From Clostridium sp. SM-530-WT-3G (GTDB lineage: Bacteria > Bacillota > Clostridia > Clostridiales > Clostridiaceae): a stretch of 64,000 nt of DNA. The notes under the pieces are model-generated. The model worked only from the letters and a program-made list of their open reading frames with translations, ran no database searches and was not told where the DNA came from. Where the stretch lies: positions 41,594 through 105,593 of the forward strand of contig NZ_JABAGC010000007.1 in NCBI RefSeq assembly GCF_012843905.1, given 5' to 3'. Made by a program: the position numbers and the translations under genes. Numbering within the stretch: the stretch's first letter is position 1; each line of letters starts with the position of its first letter. Below are positions 37,442 to 47,625 of the stretch, one piece after another.

Positions 37442-39673
37442 ATGTTTAAACAATGGGATGGTTTTAAAAATGGGCAATGGCAAAAAAGTATTGATGTAAG
37501 AAACTTTATTCAACTTAACTACACTCCTTATGAAGGTGATGATTCTTTCTTAGCAGGAGCTACTGAAAACACTACTAAATTATGGGGTGAAGTAAGCGAA
37601 TTATTTAAAAAAGAAAGAGAAAATGGTGGTGTTTTAGATGTTGATACTAAGACAGCATCAAGAATTGATGCTTATGCACCAGGATATATAGACAAGGCAA
37701 TAGAGAAAATAGTAGGAGTTCAAACTGATGCACCTTTAAAGAGAGCTGTAATGGCTGAAGGTGGAATAAGAATGGCTGAAAATGCGGCTAAAGCTTATGG
37801 ATATGAAGTTGATCCTAAGATTTCTGAAATATTTACTAAGTATAGAAAGACTCACAACCAAGGAGTTTTTGATGCTTATACAGATGAAATGAGATTAGCA
37901 AGAAAATCAGGTATCGTTACAGGTCTTCCAGATGCTTATGGTAGAGGAAGAATCATAGGTGACTACAGAAGAGTTGCTTTATACGGTGTTGATAGATTAA
38001 TTGAAGATAAATTGGCACAAAAGAAATCTTTAGAAGTTAGAACTATAGATGAAGAAATAATCAGATTAAGAGAAGAAATCTCTGACCAAATCGTTGCTTT
38101 AAAAGAATTAAAAACTATGGCATTAAGTTATGGAATAGATATATCTGCTCCTGCTAGCAATGCTCAAGAAGCAGTACAATGGTTATACTTCGGATACTTA
38201 GCTGCAATTAAGCAACAAAATGGTGCAGCAATGTCACTTGGTAGAACTTCTACTTTCTTAGATATATATATTGAAAGAGACTTACAAAATGGGACAATAA
38301 CTGAAGCAGAAGCTCAAGAAATAATGGACCATTTCGTAATGAAATTAAGATTAGTTAAGTTCTTAAGAACTCCAGAATACAACGATTTATTCTCAGGAGA
38401 TCCAACTTGGGTTACTGAATCAATAGCTGGTATGGGGTTAGATGGAAGAACATTAGTTACTAAGAACTCATTTAGAATTCTTAATACTTTATATACAATT
38501 GGACCATCACCAGAACCAAATTTAACTGTTTTATGGTCAACAAGATTACCTCAAGGCTTCAAAGATTTCTGTTCTAAAGTATCTATAGATACAAGTTCAG
38601 TTCAATACGAAAATGATGACTTAATGGCTCCATACTGGGGAGATGACTACGCTATCGCTTGTTGTGTATCTGCAATGAGAGTTGGTAAGCAAATGCAATT
38701 CTTCGGTGCTAGAGTTAACCTTGCTAAGACTTTACTTTACACTATTAATGGTGGTAGAGATGAAAAGAGCGGAGTTCAAGTTGGACCTAAGATGGAACCA
38801 ATCACTTCAGAATACTTAAATTACGATGAAGTAATGGAAAAATTTGATATAATGACAGACTGGTTAGCTAACCTTTATGTTAATACTTTAAATGTTATCC
38901 ACTACATGCACGATAAATATTCTTATGAAAGCTTGCAAATGGCTTTACATGACAGAGATGTATTCAGAACAATGGCTTGTGGTATAGCTGGTCTTTCAGT
39001 TTGTGCGGACTCACTTTCAGCTATCAAATACGCTAAAGTTAAGCCAATAAGAAATGAAGAAGGAATAGCTGTAGACTTCGAAGTTGAAGGTGACTTCCCT
39101 AAATACGGAAACGATGATGACAGAGTTGATGATATAGCTGTATTCTTAGTTGAAAACATGATGAATAAAATTAGAAAAAACAAGACTTACAGAAATGCAT
39201 ACCATACTCAATCAATCTTAACTATTACTTCAAACGTTGTTTATGGTAAGAAGACTGGTACAACTCCATGTGGAAGAAAAGCTGGAGAACCATTTGCACC
39301 AGGAGCTAATCCAATGCACGGAAGAGATAACAGTGGTTCATTAGCATCATTAAACTCAGTTGCTAAGTTACCATATGAACATTCACAAGATGGTATTTCT
39401 AATACATTCTCAATTGTACCAGATGCATTAGGAAAGACTAAAGAACAACAAATTACTAACTTAAGTGCTATGATGGATGGATATTTTGGTCAAGATGCTC
39501 ATCACTTAAATGTTAATGTGTTTAACAGAGAAACATTATTAGATGCAATGGATCATCCAGAAGAATATCCACAATTAACTATCAGAGTTTCAGGATATGC
39601 TGTAAACTTCATTAAGTTAACTAGAGAACAACAATTAGATGTTATAAACAGAACATTCCATGAAAAAATGTAA
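37442..39673 (+). CDS. pflB: Formate C-acetyltransferase (pyruvate formate-lyase)
   Basis: This glycyl-radical enzyme splits pyruvate with CoA into acetyl-CoA and formate under anaerobic conditions. It is 743 residues. The adjacent catalytic cysteines are in [17 protein letters not shown]. The C-terminal glycyl-radical loop is [31 protein letters not shown] is also typical. AGGAGGA precedes the ATG. Compared with its neighbours it uses noticeably more AAC, TTC and TAC codons, as expected of a highly expressed gene. The activating enzyme gene follows. Confidence 0.97.
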   Translation: MFKQWDGFKNGQWQKSIDVRNFIQLNYTPYEGDDSFLAGATENTTKLWGEVSELFKKERENGGVLDVDTKTASRIDAYAPGYIDKAIEKIVGVQTDAPLKRAVMAEGGIRMAENAAKAYGYEVDPKISEIFTKYRKTHNQGVFDAYTDEMRLARKSGIVTGLPDAYGRGRIIGDYRRVALYGVDRLIEDKLAQKKSLEVRTIDEEIIRLREEISDQIVALKELKTMALSYGIDISAPASNAQEAVQWLYFGYLAAIKQQNGAAMSLGRTSTFLDIYIERDLQNGTITEAEAQEIMDHFVMKLRLVKFLRTPEYNDLFSGDPTWVTESIAGMGLDGRTLVTKNSFRILNTLYTIGPSPEPNLTVLWSTRLPQGFKDFCSKVSIDTSSVQYENDDLMAPYWGDDYAIACCVSAMRVGKQMQFFGARVNLAKTLLYTINGGRDEKSGVQVGPKMEPITSEYLNYDEVMEKFDIMTDWLANLYVNTLNVIHYMHDKYSYESLQMALHDRDVFRTMACGIAGLSVCADSLSAIKYAKVKPIRNEEGIAVDFEVEGDFPKYGNDDDRVDDIAVFLVENMMNKIRKNKTYRNAYHTQSILTITSNVVYGKKTGTTPCGRKAGEPFAPGANPMHGRDNSGSLASLNSVAKLPYEHSQDGISNTFSIVPDALGKTKEQQITNLSAMMDGYFGQDAHHLNVNVFNRETLLDAMDHPEEYPQLTIRVSGYAVNFIKLTREQQLDVINRTFHEKM

Positions 39674-39737
39674 TCTGTTTAGGATTTAATTAAAAAATAA
39701 ATCTATTATAGATTTTAAAATAGGATAAGTGATTTAT

Positions 39738-39777
39738 GTAGAACCTTGGATATACTTTTGTTAATCCGAGGTTTTAC
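39738..39777 (+). terminator. Hairpin between pflB and pflA
   Basis: GTAGAACCTTGGAT (39738-39751) pairs with ATCCGAGGTTTTAC (39764-39777) with two G-U pairs. No strong T-tract follows, so it may only attenuate, or stabilise the pflB message. Confidence 0.55.
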
Positions 39778-39838
39778 TTATAAATAATATTTTGATTTAT
39801 TTATAATATAATTAATTGCTACAGAAGAGGTGGAATAT

Positions 39839-40549
39839 ATGGTTACTGGAAGAATTCATTCGATTGAAACAATGGGCCTTGTGGATGGTCCAGGAATAAG
39901 GGTTGTAGTATTTTTTCAAGGATGTGCATTAAGATGTAAGTATTGCCATAATCCTGATACATGGGCTCAAAGTGGTGGAGAAGAATATACACCAGAAGAA
40001 CTTGTAAAGAAATTAGAAAGATTTAAGAGTTATTTTTCTACAAGTGGTGGAGGCGTTACTTTTTCAGGAGGAGAACCATTAAGACAGCCTGAATTTCTTT
40101 TAGAAGTATTAAAACTTTGTAAAGAAAAAGGAATACATACATGTATAGATACTGCTGGATATGGTTTTGGTGAATATGATGAAATTCTTAAGTATACAGA
40201 TTTAGTTTTATTTGATATTAAGCATTATACAAAAGAAGGATATAAGAATGTTACACTTAGAGAAATAGATGAATCATTAAATTTTATTGAAGCAATGAAG
40301 AGAAATAATACAAAAATGTGGATAAGACATGTTGTTGTACCAGGTCTTACTGATAGTGAAGAACATCTTAGAGGTTTAAAAGAGTTTATTGATACAATTC
40401 CAAATGTAGAGAAAGTTGAACTTCTTCCATATCATTTACTAGGTGCTAATAAATATGAAATTATGAAAATCAATTATCCTTTAGATGGTGTAAATGCTAT
40501 GGATAAAGATTTGTGTAAAAAATATAAAAAAGAAATATTTGGTATATAA
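39839..40549 (+). CDS. pflA: Pyruvate formate-lyase activating enzyme
   Basis: This radical-SAM enzyme abstracts hydrogen from the PflB glycine. The [4Fe-4S] motif CxxxCxxC is CALRCKYC (about residues 27-34), preceded by SIETMGLVDGPGIRVVVFFQG. SGGGVTFSGGEPL is the SAM-contacting segment. 236 residues is standard. ATG 39839 is chosen; a GTG at 39830 lies within the AGAGGTGG site. Confidence 0.96.
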   Translation: MVTGRIHSIETMGLVDGPGIRVVVFFQGCALRCKYCHNPDTWAQSGGEEYTPEELVKKLERFKSYFSTSGGGVTFSGGEPLRQPEFLLEVLKLCKEKGIHTCIDTAGYGFGEYDEILKYTDLVLFDIKHYTKEGYKNVTLREIDESLNFIEAMKRNNTKMWIRHVVVPGLTDSEEHLRGLKEFIDTIPNVEKVELLPYHLLGANKYEIMKINYPLDGVNAMDKDLCKKYKKEIFGI

Positions 40550-40592
40550 AAAATAGCAGATTATCAAAATAAGATAATCTGCTATTTTTTAT
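40550..40592. terminator. Bidirectional terminator between pflA and rubredoxin
   Basis: AAAATAGCAGATTATC (40550-40565) pairs perfectly with 40573-40588, with T on the plus side and A-rich sequence upstream. It serves the converging genes. Confidence 0.85.
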
Positions 40593-40601
40593 ATTGATAG
40601 A

Positions 40602-40775
40602 TTATTCTGATGTGTCTTTTAATTCAGAAAAATTCTCTTTAGTGAAAGAACATATAGGGCACACCCAATAATCAGGAAGGTCATTAAAATCTACACCAGG
40701 GTCTATACCGTTGTCTTCGTCTCCAAGTTCGGAATCATAAATATATCCACATACTTCGCAAATATACTTTTTCAT
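40602..40775 (-). CDS. Rubredoxin
   Basis: A 57-residue one-iron electron carrier. The iron is held by two knuckles, CEVCGYIYD and [11 protein letters not shown], with the typical [18 protein letters not shown] stretch between. ATG 40775 follows GAGGTGAAT; the frame is open to a further ATG ten codons upstream without such a site. Rubredoxins serve oxygen and peroxide detoxification in clostridia; no partner gene is adjacent. Confidence 0.95.
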   Translation of the reverse strand: MKKYICEVCGYIYDSELGDEDNGIDPGVDFNDLPDYWVCPICSFTKENFSELKDTSE

Positions 40776-40922
40776 ATTATTCACCTCATTTAGAATGTTA
40801 AACAATGTAAAACTTAAAAAGTAATTTTAGTATGATAATTTTAAATTTAATTATTTAAATTTAAAAGAATTATTATATACAATATATGATTCTGATACTA
40901 AAAATGACTCACTATTATGTAC

Positions 40923-41537
40923 TTAATTAGAATTTAATATATTAGAAAAATAACCTTTTGGAATATAACCTTTTTTTAACCCTTCAATTACAGTTAAATA
41001 AGTTGCTGCTGTATCAAATCTTGCATCATGATAGTTGCCACTTCCTTCAAATAATCTGTTTGCAGTATCAGTAATTTGCTTTTCAGATATATTCAGCCAT
41101 TCTATTACTTCAGCTAATTTTGGATTTTTTATATCTCCATTTGGCTTGCGTATTTTACATATATCTTTGTAATAAGCCATAGTACAAAAAATATGTTTCG
41201 GATCAAAATCATCACCTAAAAGATCTAATTCGTGCTTTAAAAATCTTATATCAAAATTAACATTATGTCCTATTATAAAATCGGAATTTTTAAAATCATC
41301 TATAAAATCCATCACTAAATCTTCAAAATATTGTCCTTCTGATAAGTTGTATAATTTTTCTAAAGAAAAGCCGTGTACTTGCTCAGCTGATGGATCCATT
41401 TCTTCAACTGTAAAGAAGAAATTTTTTCCTATAGTTACTTGAGGTTTTGCGCTAGCATCAACAGTTATGTAACTTAGTTGGCAGATACTCCCTGGTTTTA
41501 TACTGGTAGTCTCTGTATCAAAAAATAATAATTTCAT
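40923..41537 (-). CDS. DnaQ-like 3'-5' exonuclease
   Basis: A 204-residue DEDDh exonuclease domain. LFFDTETTSIKPG supplies Asp and Glu, IIGHNVNFDIRFL the second Asp, and YHDARFDTAATY the His and last Asp. No polymerase or helicase domain is attached, so it is a stand-alone nuclease. ATG 41537 follows GGAGGTAAAAC. It diverges from ldh. Confidence 0.88.
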   Translation of the reverse strand: MKLLFFDTETTSIKPGSICQLSYITVDASAKPQVTIGKNFFFTVEEMDPSAEQVHGFSLEKLYNLSEGQYFEDLVMDFIDDFKNSDFIIGHNVNFDIRFLKHELDLLGDDFDPKHIFCTMAYYKDICKIRKPNGDIKNPKLAEVIEWLNISEKQITDTANRLFEGSGNYHDARFDTAATYLTVIEGLKKGYIPKGYFSNILNSN

Positions 41538-41580
41538 TAGTTTTACCTCCATATTTATATGTTTAATACGTATATATTTG

Positions 41581-41598
41581 TTAACTTGATAAAGTTAA
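41581..41598. promoter_or_regulatory. Inverted repeat in the exonuclease-ldh divergent region
   Basis: TTAACTT (41581-41587) and AAGTTAA (41592-41598) form a 7-4-7 inverted repeat within the sequence TTGTTAACTTGATAAAGTTAA. It is possibly an operator. It only partly resembles the Rex consensus TTGTTAA-N4-TTAACAA, so no regulator is assigned. Confidence 0.35.
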
Positions 41599-41762
41599 TT
41601 ATATATTATTTACGATGGAATTTAAATAATATATAATTTGAGTGAAAGCTCTGTAGTAAAATTTACAATAACATTATTTACTTTGGAACTTTGTAATACA
41701 TAGTAATATTAATTTGTTTTTAGGATAAACTAATATTATTAGATATACAGGAGGAACTAATA

Positions 41763-42716
41763 ATGATACAAAGAAAGCGTAAAGTATCTATAATAGGAGC
41801 AGGTTTTGTAGGAGCGACAACAGCTTATGCATTAATGAATAGTGGAGTGGCTACAGAAATTTGTATCTATGATATTAATATGGATAAAGCTATGGGAGAA
41901 GTAATGGACTTAGTTCATGGAACATCTTTTGTCAAGCCAGTTAATATATATGCTGGAGATATTAGTGAAACTAAGGATTCTGATATTGTAATAATAACAG
42001 CAGGTGCGGCTCAAAAGCCAGGTGAAACAAGATTAGATCTTATTGAAAAAAACTACAATATATTTAAAGGATTTATACCTCAAATAGCTAAGGCTAGTCC
42101 AAATGCAATATTATTAGTTGTATCAAATCCATGCGATGTGCTTGCATATATAACTTATAAATTATCTGGATTTCCTAAGGAAAGAGTTATTGCTTCAGGT
42201 ACAGTGCTTGACACATCAAGATTAAAATATGTTATAGGAAAGTATTTTAATGTAAATAATAATAATGTTCATGCGTATGTTTTAGGAGAACATGGTGATA
42301 GTGAAGTTGTAAGCTGGAGTACAGCAACAATAGCAGGTGATACATTAGAAAACTATTGTGAAAAAAATAATCTTGAATGGGATGATAGTGTAAAAGATGT
42401 TATAGCTAAAGATGTAGTAAATGCTGCTTATGAAATAATTAGTAGAAAAGGTGCTACTTATTTTGCAATAGGTCTTGCTACAACTAGAATAGTAGAAGCA
42501 ATTTTAAGAGATGAAAATACAGTATTAACAATATCTACTTTATTAGAAGGACAATACGGACTAAATGATGTTTTTTTAGCAGTCCCAACAATAGTTAATA
42601 GTACAGGAGTTGTTAGAATAGTTGCTCCAGAAATAAAAGATCAAAAAGAACTTGAAAAGATTCAAAATTCTGCAAGAGTACTTAGAGATAATATAAAAAA
42701 GGTAATTGATAAATAG
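41763..42716 (+). CDS. ldh: L-lactate dehydrogenase
   Basis: This NAD-dependent enzyme reduces pyruvate to L-lactate. The 317-residue protein has the dinucleotide-binding IGAGFVGATTAYAL, MDLVHG, AGAAQKPGETRLDL (substrate loop with Arg), SNPCDVLAYI, and the catalytic histidine in GEHGDSE. AGGAGGAAC precedes the ATG. With pflBA it forms the fermentation branch from pyruvate in this window. Confidence 0.96.
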   Translation: MIQRKRKVSIIGAGFVGATTAYALMNSGVATEICIYDINMDKAMGEVMDLVHGTSFVKPVNIYAGDISETKDSDIVIITAGAAQKPGETRLDLIEKNYNIFKGFIPQIAKASPNAILLVVSNPCDVLAYITYKLSGFPKERVIASGTVLDTSRLKYVIGKYFNVNNNNVHAYVLGEHGDSEVVSWSTATIAGDTLENYCEKNNLEWDDSVKDVIAKDVVNAAYEIISRKGATYFAIGLATTRIVEAILRDENTVLTISTLLEGQYGLNDVFLAVPTIVNSTGVVRIVAPEIKDQKELEKIQNSARVLRDNIKKVIDK

Positions 42717-42751
42717 TTGTTTTATACAGTATGATTATTTAACAACATAAA

Positions 42752-42780
42752 TTGACAAAAAGTAATTTATAAAATAAAAT
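42752..42780 (+). promoter_or_regulatory. Promoter, probably of asnA
   Basis: TTGACA (42752-42757), a 17-base spacer and TAAAAT (42775-42780). The leader to asnA would be about 180 bases; no T-box motif was found in it. Confidence 0.6.
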
Positions 42781-42966
42781 TATTTTATAGTATAGTTGAC
42801 TACAGGTTAAAAATACTTGAGCACTCTTGACTTGTTTTATTATATGCTTTTAATATTTTATAAATTAGTCGATATTTTATAATTATGAAAATGTATTATA
42901 ATAGACTTTTTTGAATATTAATTACATATATAAGTCAGTTATTAATAAAATTTAGGGGGCAAAAAA

Positions 42967-43980
42967 ATGAATATTGACGGTGTAATTATTCCAAAAGACT
43001 ACAAAGCTAAATACTCGTTAATTGAAACAGAAATTCAAATTAAGAAGATAAAGGATATGTTTGAAAGGGCTTTGGCTGAAAAATTGAATTTAATAAGAGT
43101 TTCAGCACCTTTATTTGTTGAGCCAAGTACAGGGGTTAATGATAATTTGAATGGTGTTGAAAGACCAGTGAGTTTTGATTTGCTTGAATCAAAAAAGGAA
43201 GTTCAAATAGTCCACTCTTTAGCAAAGTGGAAGAGATATAGCCTTTATAGATATGGTTTTAAAAAAGGTGAAGGTTTATATACAGATATGAATGCTATAA
43301 GAAGAGATGAGGAACTTGATAATCTTCATTCTATATATGTAGATCAATGGGACTGGGAAAAAATAATTGATAAGAGTGAAAGAAATATTGATACTTTAGA
43401 AACTGTAGTTAAAAAGATTTATGAAGTATTTAAGAGTGCAGAAACTTTTGCATGTAATGAGCTGATTAATGAAGAAAAATTCTTGCCAGAAGATATATTC
43501 TTTATAACAACACAAGAATTAGAAGATATGTATCCAGATAAGACTCCTAAAGAAAGGGAAGATCTTATTGCAAGAGAAAAAGGTGCTGTATTCATAATGC
43601 AGATTGGGGGAACTTTAAAATCAGGTAAAAAACATGATGGAAGATCACCAGATTATGATGATTGGACATTGAATGGAGATATTATATTCTATTATCCGTT
43701 ACTTGAAAGAGCTTTTGAAGTTTCATCAATGGGGATTAGAGTAGATGAGGCTGCACTTGATAAACAGCTTACTATTTCAGGATGTAATGATAGAAGAGAA
43801 TTACCATTCCACAAAATGCTTTTAAATGGAGAATTACCATATACTATAGGTGGGGGCATAGGTCAGTCAAGAATATGTATGTATCTATTAAGAAAAGCTC
43901 ATATAGGAGAAGTTCAGTCTTCAGTATGGGATGATAAAAATTTAAAGATATGTGAAGAACATAATATTACATTGTTATAA
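42967..43980 (+). CDS. asnA: Aspartate-ammonia ligase (asparagine synthetase A)
   Basis: The class II tRNA synthetase-like enzyme makes asparagine from aspartate, ammonia and ATP. The 337-residue protein matches AsnA throughout: VSAPLFVEPSTGVNDNLNGVERP near the N-terminus, YTDMNAIRRDE, and GGGIGQSRICMYLLRKAHIGEVQ at the C-terminus. The start follows TTAGGGGGC. A terminator shared with birA follows. Confidence 0.96.
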   Translation: MNIDGVIIPKDYKAKYSLIETEIQIKKIKDMFERALAEKLNLIRVSAPLFVEPSTGVNDNLNGVERPVSFDLLESKKEVQIVHSLAKWKRYSLYRYGFKKGEGLYTDMNAIRRDEELDNLHSIYVDQWDWEKIIDKSERNIDTLETVVKKIYEVFKSAETFACNELINEEKFLPEDIFFITTQELEDMYPDKTPKEREDLIAREKGAVFIMQIGGTLKSGKKHDGRSPDYDDWTLNGDIIFYYPLLERAFEVSSMGIRVDEAALDKQLTISGCNDRRELPFHKMLLNGELPYTIGGGIGQSRICMYLLRKAHIGEVQSSVWDDKNLKICEEHNITLL

Positions 43981-44034
43981 GATTAATATGATAGTTGTAT
44001 TTATATGATTATCTTAGTATAAAAATATGAAGAT

Positions 44035-44079
44035 AAGACTCAGAAATATAAATTATATAATTTCTAAGTCTTATTTTTT
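44035..44079. terminator. Bidirectional terminator between asnA and birA
   Basis: AAGACT-C-AGAAAT (44035-44047) pairs with ATTTCT-A-AGTCTT (44060-44072), followed by a T-tract. It lies tail to tail between converging genes. Confidence 0.75.
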
Positions 44080-44085
44080 GTTATT

Positions 44086-45057
44086 TTATGTTAGTGATTT
44101 AAAGCTTATTTCTCCAGAGAGAACAGCTTTTTCAATTCCATTTTCATCTCTTACTATAAGATCACCTGTATCAGAAAGAGAAATACATGTTACTATTTCT
44201 TCTTTATTATAAGTGATTAGTTTTGCTTTCTTATTCCAGATGTTAGAGTGTTGTCTGCATATTTCAACTGTTTTTGATAAATCTAATTTGTTTAAAAAAT
44301 CATTATATAAATTTTCAAAGTTAAAAAGAAAATCAGCTAATAAATGCTTTTTAGAAAACTGCTTGTTATATTCTATTTTTAATGAAGTAGCTGTTTCTTT
44401 AATACTATCATCAAAATCACTTTTATCCAAGTTCACGTTTATGCCTATACCAAGAATTAAATAATGAACTGCTTCCATATCACATTTCATCTCAGCAAGT
44501 ATTCCACATACTTTTTTATTATTAATGAGTATATCATTAGGCCATTTTATTGTTGAAGGAATATTTAGAGATTCTAGTGTTTTATAAACAGCAGCTCCTG
44601 CTATTTGTGTTATTTTAGGTGCATCAGATGGTGGTACAGAAGGTTTTAATAATAAAGAAAACCAAATACCTCCGTTAGGAGAGAACCATTTTCTGTTGAA
44701 ACGGCCGCTTCCAAGAGTCTGTTCTTCCGCTATTATTATACTTCCATCAGGAACACTACTTTTTGCAAGTTCTTTGGCTTTTATATTAGTAGAATCTATA
44801 TTATCAAAATGATAAATAGTACGTCCTATTTTATGAGTTTTAAGAAGAGGTTGTAACTCTACTTCTGTAAGTTTATCTGGAGACTGAATGAGTTTATAAC
44901 CTTTATTTGAAATTCCTTCGATTTTATATCCTTTTGATTTTAGTTTTTTTATATATTTCCATACTGATGTACGGGATACATTCAATTCATTACTTAAATG
45001 TTCACCAGAAACATAATTATTTGATGTTTTTAGTATGTTTATAATTCTTTCTTCCAT
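44086..45057 (-). CDS. birA: Bifunctional biotin-protein ligase/biotin repressor
   Basis: The 323-residue protein has an N-terminal winged helix (about residues 1-60, SGEHLSNELNVSRTSVWKYI) that binds the biotin operator. It also has a catalytic domain with the biotinyl-AMP loop GSGRFNRKWFSP, IKWPNDILINNKKVCGILAEM, and GIGINVN, and a C-terminal SH3-like domain ending GEISFKSL. It activates biotin, transfers it to carboxylase subunits, and represses biotin genes. ATG 45057 follows AGGCGGTGAG. No biotin synthesis genes are adjacent. Confidence 0.95.
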   Translation of the reverse strand: MEERIINILKTSNNYVSGEHLSNELNVSRTSVWKYIKKLKSKGYKIEGISNKGYKLIQSPDKLTEVELQPLLKTHKIGRTIYHFDNIDSTNIKAKELAKSSVPDGSIIIAEEQTLGSGRFNRKWFSPNGGIWFSLLLKPSVPPSDAPKITQIAGAAVYKTLESLNIPSTIKWPNDILINNKKVCGILAEMKCDMEAVHYLILGIGINVNLDKSDFDDSIKETATSLKIEYNKQFSKKHLLADFLFNFENLYNDFLNKLDLSKTVEICRQHSNIWNKKAKLITYNKEEIVTCISLSDTGDLIVRDENGIEKAVLSGEISFKSLT

Positions 45058-45212
45058 AATTCTCACCGCCTAAATGAATTATAGCATAATAATGGTGTTT
45101 TTATAAAATAATACTATATATAAAATTAATTTCAAGATAACACTTAAGGATAAAAAACAATTATTAGACTGTTGATAATAAAATAGTATTTTATGCATAA
45201 AATTTGAAAATA

Positions 45213-45241
45213 TTGTGTTTTGAATTTAAATACTATATAAT
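45213..45241 (+). promoter_or_regulatory. Promoter upstream of the phosphodiester glycosidase gene
   Basis: TTGTGT (45213-45218), a 17-base spacer and TATAAT (45236-45241), about 60 bases before the coding start. Confidence 0.6.
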
Positions 45242-45301
45242 TAAACTTAGTATATTTATAAAAGTTAGCGAATTTAAGACATTCCTAGAGAGGATAATGT
45301 A

Positions 45302-46354
45302 ATGAATAAGAATGAAAAGCGTAAAAATATAAAGCAAAAACATAAAAAAAGGATTAAAAGAGGAAAAAAGAGAAAAAAGGGTATGGCAAGAAAGACATTA
45401 ATTGCATTTTTAGCTTTTGAAATTGCATTTACTATGTGTACTGCACCATTTATGTTGTTATATGGGCCATTTGAAAACGCTAAAAGTACATTTGTTGGAG
45501 CTGCAATGACATCTATGAGTCATCAATATCTTGCTACATGGTTTTTGTCTGATGAAAAAATAGCTAAAATTTTAGGAACTAATAATGACACTGCAGATGG
45601 AAGTGATGAAACAACAAATGTATCTGAGATAAAAATACCAACAGTAAAAGATGAAACAATTGAATTTTATGAATTAACAGATAATCCTAAGTTTAATGGA
45701 TATTATTTAGTTATAAAGGATCCTACAAGAGTTAAGGTGGGATATACTTCAAAGCTTAATGTTGAAGGTGAAACAACATCTCAAATTGCAGAAAATAATG
45801 ATGCAATAGCAGCTGTAAATGGTGGTGCATTTACAGATCAATCATCTAATGCTCAATGGACAGGAAATGGAGGTTTCCCTAGTGGGGTAATTATGACTGG
45901 TGGAGAAGTTATTCATGATGATTTAGGTGCTGGAAATAAAACAGATTTATTTGGTATCACTAAAAAGGGTGTTATGGTAGTTGGAAAATATTCAGTGGAT
46001 GAACTTAAGAAGATGGATATACAAGAAGCTTTAAGTTTTGGACCTGCGCTTGTTATAAATGGTAAAATGACACCTATGTCTGGTGATGGAGGCTGGGGAA
46101 TTGCTCCTAGAACAGTCATTGGTCAAAGACAGGATGGTGCAATTATTCTGCTTGTTATTGATGGAAGAGGAGTTAGCAGTCTTGGTGCTACTTTAAAAGA
46201 AGCTCAAGAGGTTATATATAAACTTGGTGCAGTTAATGCGCTTAATTTGGACGGTGGTAAATCAACAACATTATATTATAATGGTGAAGTTAGAAATACG
46301 CCATCATATAGTATGGGTGAAAGAACTATCCCTACGGCAGTTATTGTTAAATAA
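45302..46354 (+). CDS. Exported phosphodiester glycosidase (NAGPA domain) family protein
   Basis: The 350-residue protein has a strongly basic N-terminal tail (about 30 residues) followed by a hydrophobic anchor (about residues 36-60), then an extracellular NAGPA-type domain. Family signatures are AAVNGGAF, GGFPSGVIMTGGEV, a long GPALVINGKM stretch, APRTVIGQ, and ALNLDGGKSTTLYYNG near the end. In other bacteria such domains act on capped sugars in exopolysaccharide or wall polymers; the substrate here is unknown. The next gene begins 25 bases on. Confidence 0.85.
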   Translation: MNKNEKRKNIKQKHKKRIKRGKKRKKGMARKTLIAFLAFEIAFTMCTAPFMLLYGPFENAKSTFVGAAMTSMSHQYLATWFLSDEKIAKILGTNNDTADGSDETTNVSEIKIPTVKDETIEFYELTDNPKFNGYYLVIKDPTRVKVGYTSKLNVEGETTSQIAENNDAIAAVNGGAFTDQSSNAQWTGNGGFPSGVIMTGGEVIHDDLGAGNKTDLFGITKKGVMVVGKYSVDELKKMDIQEALSFGPALVINGKMTPMSGDGGWGIAPRTVIGQRQDGAIILLVIDGRGVSSLGATLKEAQEVIYKLGAVNALNLDGGKSTTLYYNGEVRNTPSYSMGERTIPTAVIVK

Positions 46355-46378
46355 ATCTGAAAGGTGAGGAAGTACATT

Positions 46379-47428
46379 ATGAAATGGTATAGAAAGATAA
46401 TTGCCTGGGCAATGTTATCTATAATACTACAAATCGGAGGATTATTTATTCTAGATAATTTTGTTTTTAAACATTCATCAAATTTTTCGAGTAATAAAAT
46501 AGATATAGATAAAGAAAATACTAAAGATATAAATGCCTATATTCCTGAAGGATCTGAAAAAATTAATATATCATACAATGGTAAGTATCTAACTTATTAT
46601 GAAAATGGTACTTTATATTTAGAAGAAACTAAAACAGGAACAAAAAGTGAAATAAAAACAGATGATAAGGGAACTATTTTATATCATAAATGGCTTTCAG
46701 ATAGAGATAGGATAATTATAGCTGAAAAAGTTGAGAAAAATGGAGAAAGCGTAATACAGCTTATTACATATAACCCCAAGGATTCATCTGTAACTTATGT
46801 TAATACTATATGTAATTATCAAAAAGATATGGAAGTTAAAAAAATAAGTGAATCTACTATAACAGGTGTTTATTATATAGATGTATATAAAGGTGGATTA
46901 AAGAGCAATGTATACAGAATAGACATAAATAATGATATTAGCAAAGTATCATTACAAGCAAATGTTCTTGGAAATATGCAGGTTATACCTCATGAAGACA
47001 GACTTGTATATGAAGATGAGGTTAATAATAAGTTTTATGTTACAAGTCCTAATAAAGAGCTTGTATTTAATTCGAATAAAAATCTTACACTTTTAGGTAT
47101 AGATAGAGAAGATGTCATTTACATAGGGGAATTAAATGGAGATAAAATTTCAAGTATAATATATGGTAAAGTTGATACTGATACATCAAAGTGGTCAACA
47201 ATGAATCTTGAAGCTGTTGTAAATAGAAACGATATTTATTTTAGTAATAAGAGCCAAATACTTATTAATGATAATCTTGCAGGGGTTGTAAAAAATCTTA
47301 CTACAGGACAAGAATTACCTTATGATGGAAAACTTCTTGCTATTAAAGAAGATTTTATTGCTACAGTAGATAATAAAGGAAAATTATCATATAAAGAATT
47401 AAATATGTCTGATAGTACTGGAAAATAG
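46379..47428 (+). CDS. Membrane-anchored propeller-like protein of unknown function
   Basis: The 349-residue protein has a single N-terminal hydrophobic segment (about residues 8-28), then a beta-rich extracellular region with repeated strands such as KINISYNGKYLTYYENGTLY, resembling the propeller part of DPP-IV/TolB-like proteins. No protease triad was found. It is not a recognised family. ATG 46379 follows AAGGTGAGG. Its position behind the NAGPA-domain gene, and the shared anchoring, suggest the two proteins act together on the cell surface. Confidence 0.65.
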   Translation: MKWYRKIIAWAMLSIILQIGGLFILDNFVFKHSSNFSSNKIDIDKENTKDINAYIPEGSEKINISYNGKYLTYYENGTLYLEETKTGTKSEIKTDDKGTILYHKWLSDRDRIIIAEKVEKNGESVIQLITYNPKDSSVTYVNTICNYQKDMEVKKISESTITGVYYIDVYKGGLKSNVYRIDINNDISKVSLQANVLGNMQVIPHEDRLVYEDEVNNKFYVTSPNKELVFNSNKNLTLLGIDREDVIYIGELNGDKISSIIYGKVDTDTSKWSTMNLEAVVNRNDIYFSNKSQILINDNLAGVVKNLTTGQELPYDGKLLAIKEDFIATVDNKGKLSYKELNMSDSTGK

Positions 47429-47440
47429 AAAAATATTATA

Positions 47441-47490
47441 AAATAGATAAATGTATAGTTGATAATAAATAGACATTTATCTATTTTTGT
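47441..47490 (+). terminator. Rho-independent terminator
   Basis: AAATAGATAAATGT (47441-47454) pairs with ACATTTATCTATTT (47473-47486), followed by T residues. Confidence 0.8.
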
Positions 47491-47625
47491 TATATAAGAT
47501 ATATGCTATAATATTTGAAATAGGTTTCTATTGGTTTACTATGAAAAAAGTAGTTTGATATAAAAACTTATTAAATTATAGATTTTATTTTACTTATAGA
47601 ATAAAAATAGAAAAGGAGAAGATAA

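Noticed and set aside
42717..42966. T-box leader before asnA
   Set aside because: There is no GGTACCGCG-like T-box core or terminator between the ldh stop and asnA, only a promoter and AT-rich leader.
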